Of a stretch of 64,000 nt of DNA, positions 28,075 to 36,053 are shown piece by piece. The notes beneath the pieces were generated by a model. It was not told where the DNA came from, made no database searches, and was given only the letters and a program-made list of their open reading frames with translations. The DNA is from Spirochaetaceae bacterium (GTDB lineage: Bacteria > Spirochaetota > Spirochaetia > SZUA-6 > Bin103), in assembly GCA_028818385.1 (NCBI GenBank), contig JAPPNY010000158.1:1-64000 (forward strand), in the 5' to 3' direction. The translations under genes and the position numbers were made by a program. Numbering within the stretch: position 1 is the stretch's first letter; each line of letters starts with the position of its first letter.

Positions 28075-28114
28075 GAGGACGGCGTCCCCGTCGAACCGGC
28101 GGGGCGCCGTCCTC
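28075..28114 (+). terminator. Strong hairpin after the binding-protein gene
   Basis: GAGGACGGCG pairs with CGCCGTCCTC, and CCCCG with CGGGG, leaving one bulged T. No T tract follows. Between a binding-protein gene and its permeases such a hairpin usually stabilises the upstream mRNA or causes partial termination, which would give binding protein in excess. Confidence 0.6.
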
Positions 28115-28146
28115 ATCCGAACAGGCCTCATCCGGCTCCCGCTGAC

Positions 28147-30126
28147 ATGAGCGACCCCTCGCCTGCCCCGCCACTACCGGCCACCGCCATCGCCGGTTCC
28201 CGCGGGCCGGAGACCGCCGACCGGCTCATCCATCACTTCGTGGACCGGACCGCGCCGCGTCTGCGGCTCCCGGCGGAGCCCGAAGCATGGATGCAACGCG
28301 CCGGCGACCTGCGCCGCCGCGCGCGCGCCCTGTTGCTGCGCGGGCACCCTCCCGACGCCGTCGACGCCCCGGTTCCCGTCGAGTGGACGGCGACCCTGGA
28401 GCCGTCCCCGGACTACCGCATCCACAAGCTGCGATTCGAGGGCTATCCGGGCGTCTGGATGCCCGCGCTGCTGTACGAACCCGCCGGCGTGGATGCCCAC
28501 CGGACGCCGCCGGCCGTCCCGGTCGTGCTCGACGCCGTGGGCCACGGCCCGGCGGGCCATACGGCGGTCTATCTGCAGGCGCGGCGGATCAACCTCGCCA
28601 AGCGGGGGCTGCTGACGCTGTGCCTGGAGCTCGGCGGACGCGGCGAGAGCACCAACCTCATCGATCACAACGCACAACTCCTCCTCGACGTGGTCGGCCA
28701 GTGCGGTGCCGGCGTGTACTACCTGATCATGAAGCGCGCGCTCGACCTGCTGCTCGGCCTGCCGGCAGCCGACCCGAAACGCGTGGCCATGACCGGCCTG
28801 TCGGGAGGCGGGTGGCAGACCATCGTCCTCTCCTCCCTCGACGAGCGCGTCACGGTCGCGGTTCCGGTGGCCGGGCACATGCCCGTGTTCGCCCGCCGCG
28901 ACCGGGCGGACATCGGCGATGCCGAGCAGCTCCCCGCCGACCTGTGCACGATCGCGGACTACGATGTCCTGTCCGCCCTGATGGCCCCGCGGCCGACGCT
29001 GTTCATCTACAACACGTACGACTCGTGCTGTTTCCAGGCGCACAAGGCCGTGCCCGGCACCCACGGGGCGGCCCGCGCCGCGTTCGAGCTGCTCGGAGCG
29101 GGCGATCGGTGCGCTCTGCACGTGAGCGAGGAGCCCGGCCACCACTACGGGCACGACAGCCGCGCCAGGCTCTACGGGTGGCTCAACCGCCACTTCGGGC
29201 TCGACACCCCGCCGGCCGACCTGCCGTGGGAGCACGAGGCGCTTCCGTTCGCCGAGCTCCAGGTCGGCCTGCCGGCCGAGCGGCGCAGTTGGGCGGACAT
29301 GGCCTCCGGCCGCTTGCGCGAGCTTCGCGACCGGGAGGCGGCCGGCGGCCGTGCGCCGGGCGGCCGTGCGATCGACCGCGCGGCGATCGACGCACTGCTG
29401 CGCTGGCAGCCGGCCACCGTGACCGCCGCCTCCGTCGTGGAGAGCTGGTACCGGCCGCCGCCGGACGCCGCGCCCGTGCTGCCTTGGGCGGAGCCGCCGC
29501 ACGGCGTTCCAGCCCGCGGCGCTCTCGTGGAGCAGATGGTGCTGGAGGTGGATGGCACGTGGCCGCTGCCGGCCACCATCGCCCGGCTGAGCGGCGCTGA
29601 CGAGTGCTCGATCCTGATCGGTGACGAGGAAGGCGCCGGCGCGGGAGCGCATGCGGGGGCGCGTGCGGACGCCACGCTGGCGGAGCGGGCCTTCCGCGCC
29701 GGTCGCACGCTGCTCCACGTCGACCTGCTCGGCTTCGGCCGCTTGAGTCCTCAGCCCGAGTACGGCCTGTTGCTGCATGCGCTCGGACGGCCGCTGCTCG
29801 GCCTGCAGGTGGCGCAGCTCAGCGCCATCGCCGGGTGGCTGCGGTCCGACGGCGCCGGCCCCATCACGATCCAGACGTCCGGCAGGGCCGCGGCGGCGGT
29901 GGCCCTGTTCGTGGCGGCGCGCGATCCCGGTGCGTTCGCGGCCATCGAATCCGGGGGATCCATGCCGCGCACCTTCGACGAGATCGTGCAGTTCCCCTAC
30001 CGGTTCGAGGGCAGCGAGCAGTCCCTGTTCTGCCACGGCCTGCGCTCGACCCTGGACGTGGACGACCTGCTGGCGGCCGCCGCGCCGGTCACCGTCCGCG
30101 ACGGCAGGCTCGGCGTGCTCCGCTGA
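28147..30126 (+). CDS. Alpha/beta hydrolase (acetyl-xylan-esterase-like) with degenerate second half
   Basis: In this 659-residue protein, residues 1-350 form an alpha/beta hydrolase with nucleophile elbow MTGLSGGGWQT (Ser219) and a catalytic His in EEPGHHYGHD (about 330). The loop LEGYPGVWMPALLYEP-like start resembles acetylxylan/cephalosporin esterases. Residues 400-659 look like a second, decayed copy: TIQTSGRAAAAVALFVAARDP occupies the place of the elbow but lacks G-x-S-x-G. The gene sits between a binding protein and its permeases. It may therefore deacylate the imported ligand. No signal peptide, so cytoplasmic action is likely. Confidence 0.78.
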   Translation: MSDPSPAPPLPATAIAGSRGPETADRLIHHFVDRTAPRLRLPAEPEAWMQRAGDLRRRARALLLRGHPPDAVDAPVPVEWTATLEPSPDYRIHKLRFEGYPGVWMPALLYEPAGVDAHRTPPAVPVVLDAVGHGPAGHTAVYLQARRINLAKRGLLTLCLELGGRGESTNLIDHNAQLLLDVVGQCGAGVYYLIMKRALDLLLGLPAADPKRVAMTGLSGGGWQTIVLSSLDERVTVAVPVAGHMPVFARRDRADIGDAEQLPADLCTIADYDVLSALMAPRPTLFIYNTYDSCCFQAHKAVPGTHGAARAAFELLGAGDRCALHVSEEPGHHYGHDSRARLYGWLNRHFGLDTPPADLPWEHEALPFAELQVGLPAERRSWADMASGRLRELRDREAAGGRAPGGRAIDRAAIDALLRWQPATVTAASVVESWYRPPPDAAPVLPWAEPPHGVPARGALVEQMVLEVDGTWPLPATIARLSGADECSILIGDEEGAGAGAHAGARADATLAERAFRAGRTLLHVDLLGFGRLSPQPEYGLLLHALGRPLLGLQVAQLSAIAGWLRSDGAGPITIQTSGRAAAAVALFVAARDPGAFAAIESGGSMPRTFDEIVQFPYRFEGSEQSLFCHGLRSTLDVDDLLAAAAPVTVRDGRLGVLR

Positions 30127-30172
30127 GGCTAATGCCTGCTATCGGTCCGGAGGCGAGCGTCGAGGTGAGCGG

Positions 30173-31171
30173 ATGATCACGTTCCTCGTCCGGCGCGTTC
30201 TCGTGATGATCCCGACGATGGTGCTGATCTCGATCGTGTCGTTCATCATCATTCAGTTGCCGCCGGGGGACTACCTCACCTCCCACATCTCCCGCCTGTC
30301 CGAGACCGGCCAGATCGCCGACGACGCGGAGATCGCCTCGCTGAAGAAGCGCTACGGCCTTGATCAGCCGATGTTCGTCCAGTACCTGAAGTGGATGTGG
30401 GGCGTCCTGCGCGGAGATCTCGGGCAGTCGTTCGAGTGGAACATGGCGGTCAGCAAGCTGATCTGGGAGCGGATACTGCTCACCGTGATCATCTCGTTCG
30501 CCACCCTGCTGTTCACCTGGGCGGTGTCGATCCCGATCGGCATCTACTCGGCCACGCACCAGTACTCGCTGTTCGACTACTCCTTCACGTTCATCGGCTT
30601 CATCGGTCTGGCGACGCCCAATTTCCTGCTCGCCCTGGTGCTGATGTTCGTCGCCTGGGCCTACTTCGGCCACAGCGTGGGCGGGCTGTTCTCGCCCGAG
30701 TACGTGGAAGCTGCCTGGAGCTTCGCGAAGGCGCTGGACCTGCTCAAGCACCTGTGGATTCCCGTGGTGGTGGTGGGCACCGCCGGCACCGCCGGCCTGA
30801 TCCGCATCATGCGCGGCAACCTCCTGGACGAATTGCGCAAGCAGTACGTGATCACGGCCACGGCGAAGGGGCTGCCGCAAACGAGGCTGCTCTTCAAGTA
30901 CCCGGTGCGCGTGGCCATCAACCCGTTCGTCAGCACCGTGGGCTGGCTGCTGCCCGAGCTCATCTCCGGGGCGATCATCGCCTCGGTGGTCCTCAGCCTG
31001 CCCACCACGGGGCCGCTGCTCCTGGGAGCGCTGCGGAGTCAGGACATGTTCCTGGCGGGGGCGTTCGTGCTGATCCTGAGCTGGCTGACGGTGGTGGGCA
31101 CGCTCATCTCGGACGTCCTGCTGGCGTTGGTCGATCCGCGCATCAGGTTCGGAGCACGGGAGGACGCCTGA
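30173..31171 (+). CDS. Oligopeptide-type ABC transporter permease (DppB-like)
   Basis: This 332-residue permease begins MITFLVRRVLVMIPTMVLIS and then FIIIQLPPGDY, the fixed N-terminus of DppB/OppB proteins. The coupling loop is KQYVITATAKGLPQTRLLFKY, with A-x-A-K-G-L. The end IDVLLALVDPRIRFG-like (DVLLALVDPRIRFG) is also characteristic. Its stop and the next ATG overlap (TGATG at 31169-31173). It forms the membrane channel with the DppC-like protein. ATPase genes are absent from this operon. Confidence 0.93.
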   Translation: MITFLVRRVLVMIPTMVLISIVSFIIIQLPPGDYLTSHISRLSETGQIADDAEIASLKKRYGLDQPMFVQYLKWMWGVLRGDLGQSFEWNMAVSKLIWERILLTVIISFATLLFTWAVSIPIGIYSATHQYSLFDYSFTFIGFIGLATPNFLLALVLMFVAWAYFGHSVGGLFSPEYVEAAWSFAKALDLLKHLWIPVVVVGTAGTAGLIRIMRGNLLDELRKQYVITATAKGLPQTRLLFKYPVRVAINPFVSTVGWLLPELISGAIIASVVLSLPTTGPLLLGALRSQDMFLAGAFVLILSWLTVVGTLISDVLLALVDPRIRFGAREDA

Positions 31172-32322
31172 TGGGTGACGTGCAGGCGATCCCGGGAGGC
31201 CAGGACCCTCCGTCCGGAGACGTGGGTGCCGATTCCTTCGAAGAGCGCTTCTTCATCGCATCGCAGTGGAGCCTGATGTGGTGGAAGTTCAGGCGGCACA
31301 GACTGGCGATCGTCAGCGGCGCAGTGCTGCTTGTCCTCTATATCCTGGCTGGCTTCTGCGAGTTCATCGCCCCGTATGATCTGACCGAACGCCACCGAAG
31401 GTATGTCTATACGCCGCCGCAGCGCATCCGCCTGTTTCACGACGGCCGGATCACGCGGCCGTTCGTCTACGGCCTGGAGCGCAGCGTGGACCCGGAGACG
31501 CTACGCAAGAGCTACTCCGAGAACCGGAGCGAAGTGTACCCCTTGAGGTTTCTCATCCGCGGACATGAGTACCGGTTCTGGGACCTGTTTCCAACCGACG
31601 TCCACCTGTTCGGCGTGGACTCAGGAGGGACCGCCTTTCTGCTGGGCACCGATCGGCTGGGCAGGGACATGCTTTCCCGGATCGTGTACGGCTCCCGGAT
31701 TTCCCTGTCCATCGGCCTGATCGGCGTCACCCTTTCGCTGCTGTTGGGGGTGATCCTCGGCGGAGTCTCCGGGTACTACGGCGGCACGACGGACAACCTC
31801 ATCCAGCGGTTCATCGAGATGCTGAGGTCCTTTCCGACCATCCCCCTGTGGATGGCGCTGAGCGCGGCGCTGCCCGCGCAGTGGCCGCCGTTGCGCATCT
31901 ATTTCGGCATCACGGTGATCCTGTCGCTGGTCGGCTGGACGGGCCTGGCAAGGGTGGTGCGCGGCAAGCTGCTGGCGTTGCGGGAGGAGGACTACGCCAT
32001 GGCGGCCAGGGTCGCCGGCGCCAGCGAAGGACGGATCATCGCCGGCCACCTGATCCCGGCCTTCATGAGCCACATCATCGTCACCGTGACCCTCGCCATC
32101 CCCGGCATGATCCTGGCGGAGACCGCCTTGAGCTTCCTGGGCCTGGGACTGCGCCCGCCGGTGACGAGCTGGGGCGTGCTGCTCCAGGAGGCCCAGAACG
32201 TGCGCACGGTTGCGCTGCACCCCTGGCTGCTGCTGCCGGTGCTGTTTGTGATCGTCACGGTGCTGGCCTTCAACTTCATCGGCGACGGCCTGCGCGACGC
32301 CGCCGATCCGTACGCGAGATGA
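31171..32322 (+). CDS. Oligopeptide-type ABC transporter permease (DppC-like)
   Basis: This 383-residue permease is longer than a typical 300-residue DppC. The extra length is an insert of about 90 residues after the first membrane helix (APYDLTERHRRYVYTPPQ to LFGVDSGG), a form seen in some peptide permeases. The hallmark LLGTDRLGRDMLSRIVYGSR is present, as is coupling loop EEDYAMAARVAGASEGRI. The C-terminus NFIGDGLRDAADPYAR is the classic DppC end. This 3' end is the sequence that recurs twice more downstream, at 33341 and 34671. Confidence 0.93.
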   Translation: MGDVQAIPGGQDPPSGDVGADSFEERFFIASQWSLMWWKFRRHRLAIVSGAVLLVLYILAGFCEFIAPYDLTERHRRYVYTPPQRIRLFHDGRITRPFVYGLERSVDPETLRKSYSENRSEVYPLRFLIRGHEYRFWDLFPTDVHLFGVDSGGTAFLLGTDRLGRDMLSRIVYGSRISLSIGLIGVTLSLLLGVILGGVSGYYGGTTDNLIQRFIEMLRSFPTIPLWMALSAALPAQWPPLRIYFGITVILSLVGWTGLARVVRGKLLALREEDYAMAARVAGASEGRIIAGHLIPAFMSHIIVTVTLAIPGMILAETALSFLGLGLRPPVTSWGVLLQEAQNVRTVALHPWLLLPVLFVIVTVLAFNFIGDGLRDAADPYAR

Positions 32323-32325
32323 GCG
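32294..32325 (+). repeat. Copy A of a 32-bp direct repeat (end of the DppC-like gene)
   Basis: This is the 3' end of the intact permease gene, including its stop codon. The same 32-bp core recurs at 33341-33372 and 34725-34756 in the same orientation with two to three mismatches. Spacing is 1047 and 1384 bp. Confidence 0.75.
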
Positions 32326-32344
32326 CGAGGCGGCGTAAAGGCGG

Positions 32345-33187
32345 CTACGGGCGGGAGACGTCGCGCAGCCGGGCGTAGATGTTGCCAACCCGGTACACCG
32401 TCTCTGCGGGAGCGAACCAGCCACGACAGTGCACGGCGTCGGGAGTCACGTCGAAGTGGTAGTGGCCGCCCATTCCGGGATCGGTGGGATGGTAGCAGTG
32501 GGTGTGCTCTCCCGACGGACGAAGGTCCAGCGCGCCGCCGGTGGGGTCGCCGGTCCACAGCACCGAGAAGCACAGCAACCCGGGGCCGACCGGCTCGTAG
32601 TAGCGCAGGAACTCGCTGACGATCTCCTCCCGTTCGAGGTCGTAGTAGGCGTGGCCGATGCAGTCGTAGTCGGGCATCACGTGGCAGCGGACTTGGCCGG
32701 CAAGGAGCTGGAACACGCCGCCCATCGCGATCGGGCCGCCGCCGGCCGCCGCCAGCGGCGCCAGGGCCGCACGCATGGCCTGCGGCAGGGAGCCCTCGGC
32801 ACCGGTGCGGCGGCTCACCTCGATCTCCAGCACCGGCCCCGGTGCGCCGTCGCTGATGAACAGGTTGGCGAGCCCGGCGAACAGCGCGGCGCGGTAGGGC
32901 TCCACCACGCAGCCCCCGTCCGCGGCGACGCGTGCCACCCGCGAGGCGTCCGGCCCGCGCGTGTCCAGATTGGCGATCATCTCGCCGCAGTGGCCGTCGA
33001 GGGCGGCCGGGCAGGCCATGCCGGCGCCGAGCACGCGGCCGCCGTCCCGGCCGATGCGGCGCTGCAGTTCCGGCACCGCGAAGCGGACGTCGCGGTAGCG
33101 CGGGTTGTGGGCGTAGGGCTCGCCGCCGACGTCGACGATGCAGGGCGCGCTCGCGGTGTCGAGGTGCTCCTGCCGGTGCACGCTCAT
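32345..33187 (-). CDS. DUF1907 family protein (C11orf54-like ester hydrolase)
   Basis: The 280-residue protein resembles the eukaryotic C11orf54 zinc protein. Its C-terminal region contains GEHTHCYHP, then GGHYHFDVTPD and GWFAPAETVYRVG, which carries the H-x-H-x9-H-type zinc site of that family. The N-terminus has VDVGGEPYAHNPRYRDVRF and RVLGAGMACP. The human homologue shows esterase activity on a model substrate; a physiological role is unknown. ATG 33187 is preferred over 33208. It converges on the DppC gene with a 22-bp gap, within the repeat-flanked segment. Confidence 0.75.
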   Translation of the reverse strand: MSVHRQEHLDTASAPCIVDVGGEPYAHNPRYRDVRFAVPELQRRIGRDGGRVLGAGMACPAALDGHCGEMIANLDTRGPDASRVARVAADGGCVVEPYRAALFAGLANLFISDGAPGPVLEIEVSRRTGAEGSLPQAMRAALAPLAAAGGGPIAMGGVFQLLAGQVRCHVMPDYDCIGHAYYDLEREEIVSEFLRYYEPVGPGLLCFSVLWTGDPTGGALDLRPSGEHTHCYHPTDPGMGGHYHFDVTPDAVHCRGWFAPAETVYRVGNIYARLRDVSRP

Positions 33188-33224
33188 GCCGGAACGATCA
33201 CTTCCCAAGGTAGTGCGACTCGAG

Positions 33225-33344
33225 TCACTTCACCAGCGCCACCAGCGTGGCGTTGACCGGGGTTGCGATCCCGTAGCGCTCCCCGCGGGCGACGACGGCG
33301 CCGTTGATGACGTCGATCTCGGTCGGTCGCGTGCGGCCGTGCGA
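33225..33344 (-). pseudogene. C-terminal remnant of a ketopantoate-reductase-like (ApbA/PanE) gene
   Basis: Reading the minus strand, about 40 codons give GRTRPTEIDVINGAVVARG, then ERYGIATPVNATLVALVK and a stop at 33225-33227. This matches the conserved end of 2-dehydropantoate 2-reductases, including the PTEID-NGA and TPVN motifs. The rest of the gene is missing; similarity ends at copy B of the permease repeat. No start codon is available, so it is a fragment. Confidence 0.75.
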
Positions 33345-33372
33345 CGCTGCCGATCCGTACGCGAGACAAGCG
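33341..33372 (+). repeat. Copy B of the 32-bp permease-end repeat
   Basis: This reproduces the DppC terminal codons DAADPYAR, but the stop is changed (TGA to CAA). It abuts the truncated reductase fragment on its left. Three mismatches to copy A. Confidence 0.7.
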
Positions 33373-33426
33373 TGAGCCGGCCACCGGGTTGACCACTGCC
33401 ATCGTCAGCCCTTCAATTCAGAAGCC

Positions 33427-34656
33427 ATGGGCACTGCGCGCGGCTACTCCGAATCCGAGCTTCGGGCCATGGTTCAGGACGTCGAGTCCGATCTGGTCGA
33501 GCGCAAGGAGTCACTGCGCGGAGACGCCCCGACCGGCATCAGGGAGGCCGTATGCGCCTTTGCCAACGACCTCCCAGACCACCAGTGTCCCGGCGTCGTG
33601 TTCGTGGGAGTGAGTGACGCGGGCAGGCCCACCGGTCTGCCGATCACGGATGCGCTGCTGCGCCAGCTTGCCGACATCAAGACCGACGGCAACATCGTGC
33701 CGCCACCGACGTTGACCGTCGGCACGCACGCCGTGGCGGGGCACGACGTTGCGGTCGTCACGGTCCAGCCGGCCGACTCCCCGCCGGTCCGCTACCGGGG
33801 ACGCACCTGGATTCGCGTGGGGCCGCGACGTGCCGTGGCGAGCCTGCAGGACGAACGGATCCTCAACGAGAAGCGGCGCCATCGCGAGAGCTCATTCGAC
33901 GCCCATCCGGCACCCGGCGCCCGGCTCGCCGACCTGGATCTGCGCTACTTCGAAGAGGCGTACCTGCCGCGCGCGGTCGACGCGGCGGCGTTGGAGCAGA
34001 ACGACCGCAGCACCATCGAGCGGCTCGCTTCCATGAAGATGGTCGCGTCGGCCGACGATCCGCGGCCCACGATCTGCGGGATACTGATCCTGGGCAGGCA
34101 CCCGCGGGATTACCTGCCGGGGGCCTACGTTCAGTTTCTGCGTATCGCCGGCACCGCGCTGGACAGCCCGATCGTGGACGAACGCCTGTTCGACGGGCCG
34201 GTCGGACCCCTGATCGGAAGCCTGGAAGACAAGCTCGACTCCCACAACCGAACCGCGGTCGACGTCACCTCCGCCACGCTGGAGACTCGTGCCTCCACGC
34301 ATGCTCCGGTGGCGCTCCGGCAGCTCGTTCGCAACGCGGTGATGCACCGCAGCTACGAAGGCACCAACAGCCCGATCCACGTGTACTGGTACGACGACCG
34401 CATCGAGATCAACAGTCCGGGCGGCGCTTACGGAGAAGTCTCGGCCGAGAATTTCGGACAGGCGGGTTTCGTCGCCTACCGCAACCCGCTGGTAGCGGAG
34501 GCGATGCGAGTCCTCGATCTCGTGCAGCGATGGGGATCGGGATTGCCCATCGCCCGGCGCGAGCTGCGCGCCAACCAGCAGCCGGACCCGCTGTTCAACG
34601 TCACGCCGCAGCGAGTCTTCTGCACGGTGCGGGCACGCAGTGCCGCACGGCGCTGA
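33427..34656 (+). CDS. AlbA_2/Schlafen-type ATP-binding protein (divergent AAA_4)
   Basis: The 409-residue protein has an N-terminal AlbA_2 domain (SDLVERKESL, then REAVCAFANDLP and VVFVGVSDAGRPTGL). Its C-terminal HATPase_c_4 region contains LRQLVRNAVMHRSYEGTNSP and DDRIEINSPGG. This architecture belongs to COG2865 predicted regulators and helicase-like proteins, often found near mobile or defence genes. The EK pair in the AlbA_2 part matches the Schlafen-like acidic/basic motif, so nucleic-acid binding is plausible. It lies between copies B and C of the permease-end repeat. Confidence 0.85.
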   Translation: MGTARGYSESELRAMVQDVESDLVERKESLRGDAPTGIREAVCAFANDLPDHQCPGVVFVGVSDAGRPTGLPITDALLRQLADIKTDGNIVPPPTLTVGTHAVAGHDVAVVTVQPADSPPVRYRGRTWIRVGPRRAVASLQDERILNEKRRHRESSFDAHPAPGARLADLDLRYFEEAYLPRAVDAAALEQNDRSTIERLASMKMVASADDPRPTICGILILGRHPRDYLPGAYVQFLRIAGTALDSPIVDERLFDGPVGPLIGSLEDKLDSHNRTAVDVTSATLETRASTHAPVALRQLVRNAVMHRSYEGTNSPIHVYWYDDRIEINSPGGAYGEVSAENFGQAGFVAYRNPLVAEAMRVLDLVQRWGSGLPIARRELRANQQPDPLFNVTPQRVFCTVRARSAARR

Positions 34657-34670
34657 GTCCCCCGTCAGCC

Positions 34671-34754
34671 TGCCGGGCTTCGCGATCGTCACGGTGCTGG
34701 CTTTCAACTTCATCGACGGCCTGCGCGACGCCGCCGATCCGTACGCGATATGAG
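34671..34754 (+). pseudogene. Remnant of a DppC-like permease 3' end
   Basis: About 80 bp encode IVTVLAFNFIDGLRDAADPYAI and then a stop (34751-34753, TGA). The intact gene at 32322 ends in the same way except for one missing Gly codon. Silent changes show it has been evolving as coding sequence or comes from a related paralogue. Nothing upstream belongs to a permease. Confidence 0.75.
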
Positions 34755-34756
34755 CG
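34725..34756 (+). repeat. Copy C of the 32-bp permease-end repeat
   Basis: One mismatch to copy A in the core. The match to copy A extends about 45 bp further upstream than for copy B, so the three copies do not share one identical boundary on the left. Confidence 0.7.
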
Positions 34757-34792
34757 CTTGTAACGCCCCCTTTGACTACCGACCAGCGAGAG

Positions 34793-34990
34793 TCATGCGT
34801 TGTTCCGCTCAGACTCGGCTTCGGCCCGTGCGGCAGCGCGATCGAACAGCGCTTCCTTGGGCAGGTTGTCCTCCATTCGCAACCCGATGCCGCGTGCGTC
34901 GAAGTCCGCAAAGATCTCGCTCAGCAGTCGGCGCCGCCGTTCCTGGGCTGTCTCGCGCCGTGGCGCACCCGTCCAACCCTTATTTCTCAT
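34793..34990 (-). CDS. Small hypothetical protein
   Basis: The 65-residue protein is highly charged (ETAQERRRRLLSEIFADFD, then GIGLRMEDNLPKEAL) and mostly helical in appearance. It starts eight bases after the aldo/keto reductase stop on the same strand. TAGGCT lies five bases before the ATG. I do not recognise the family; a small DNA-binding or antitoxin-like protein is possible but unproven. Confidence 0.4.
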   Translation of the reverse strand: MRNKGWTGAPRRETAQERRRRLLSEIFADFDARGIGLRMEDNLPKEALFDRAAARAEAESERNNA

Positions 34991-34998
34991 GGGGCAGC

Positions 34999-35937
34999 CT
35001 ATCTGGGCTCGGGGACCGGAGCAGCGGGATCAAGCAGCCCCGCCCCGCGCAACTCCGCCCACATCGGTGCGGGTGGGGCTGCGCGGGTGCCGGCCAGCGC
35101 CTGATCCAGCTCGGCGGGGCTGCAGGGGCCGAAGATCAACGAGGCGATGGCCGGCTGCGCGGCCACGAACTGCACCGCCGCGTGCGGCAGCTCCACCCCG
35201 TGCCGTTCGCACACCTGCTGCAGGCGGCCCACCCGCTCCTTCACTTCCGTCGGTGCCGGAACGTAGTTGTATCGCGTGCCGCCGCGCGGGCCGGTGGCCA
35301 GGATGCCGCTGTTGAAGATGCCGGCGCCGAGCACCGGACGCCCTGAGCGCCGCTGGCGCTCCAGGAACGGCAACGCGCCCTGCTCCAGCAGCGTGTAGCG
35401 CCCCGCCAGCAGCACGCAGTCCAGGTGCTCGACGAACGGCTCGACCATCGACCAGTGGTTGACGCCGGCGCTCACCGCGCCGATCAGGCCCTGCTCGCGC
35501 CATCCTGCCACCAGCGGCAGGGTCTCCCGCAGCACCTGCTCGGCGAACCCTTCCGGCTCGTGCAGGTGCAGGACGTCGATCCGCTCGGTGCCGAGCCGGC
35601 GCAGGCTGCGCTCGAAGCAGCGCTCCACGCCGGCGGCGCTGAAGTCGTAGTCGAAGTCGCCGGCCACGCCGCCGGACAGGATGCCCACCTTGGTGTTGAG
35701 CACGTAGCTGTCGCGCGGCACGCCGCGCAGGGCGATGCCGAGGCGCTCCTCCGCAAGCCCGTTGCCGTACAGCGGAGCGGTATCGAAGAAGCGCACGCCG
35801 CACGCCATGGCGTGCTCGATGGTGGCCACCGACTGCCGCTCCGACACCTCGCCGTGCAGCCCGGTTCCCAGGCCGATCCGCGGCAGGCGCAACCCGGACG
35901 GACCGACGGTCGCGGATGCCTGCTGCCCTCGTTCCAT
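34999..35937 (-). CDS. Aldo/keto reductase family oxidoreductase
   Basis: This 312-residue NAD(P)-dependent (beta/alpha)8 enzyme has FFDTAPLYGNGLAEERLG containing the catalytic Asp and Tyr, LNTKVG with the Lys, and DVLHLHEPE for the His. The form is that of D-threo-aldose/L-fucose 1-dehydrogenases. It would oxidise a free aldose to the lactone. ATG 35937 is preceded by TACGTT six bases upstream and no ribosome-binding site. The upstream frame to 36063 overlaps the divergent PhyH gene and is not conserved. Confidence 0.88.
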   Translation of the reverse strand: MERGQQASATVGPSGLRLPRIGLGTGLHGEVSERQSVATIEHAMACGVRFFDTAPLYGNGLAEERLGIALRGVPRDSYVLNTKVGILSGGVAGDFDYDFSAAGVERCFERSLRRLGTERIDVLHLHEPEGFAEQVLRETLPLVAGWREQGLIGAVSAGVNHWSMVEPFVEHLDCVLLAGRYTLLEQGALPFLERQRRSGRPVLGAGIFNSGILATGPRGGTRYNYVPAPTEVKERVGRLQQVCERHGVELPHAAVQFVAAQPAIASLIFGPCSPAELDQALAGTRAAPPAPMWAELRGAGLLDPAAPVPEPR

Positions 35938-36053
35938 GAGCGCAACGTACCGCGAGGCTCGGTCTCGGACCATCCCTTCGATGCAGTGAGCGGGCCGGGG
36001 TATCAGCGCGCCACGGCAACGGTTACCTTCGCACCGCGTCCCGGAGGCTGACC

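Noticed and set aside
28174..30036. Minus-strand open frame opposite the esterase
   Set aside because: No start signal and no family resemblance; explained by GC-rich third positions of the esterase.
32323..34756. Insertion sequence responsible for the repeated permease ends
   Set aside because: No transposase, terminal inverted repeats or target-site duplications were found between the copies.
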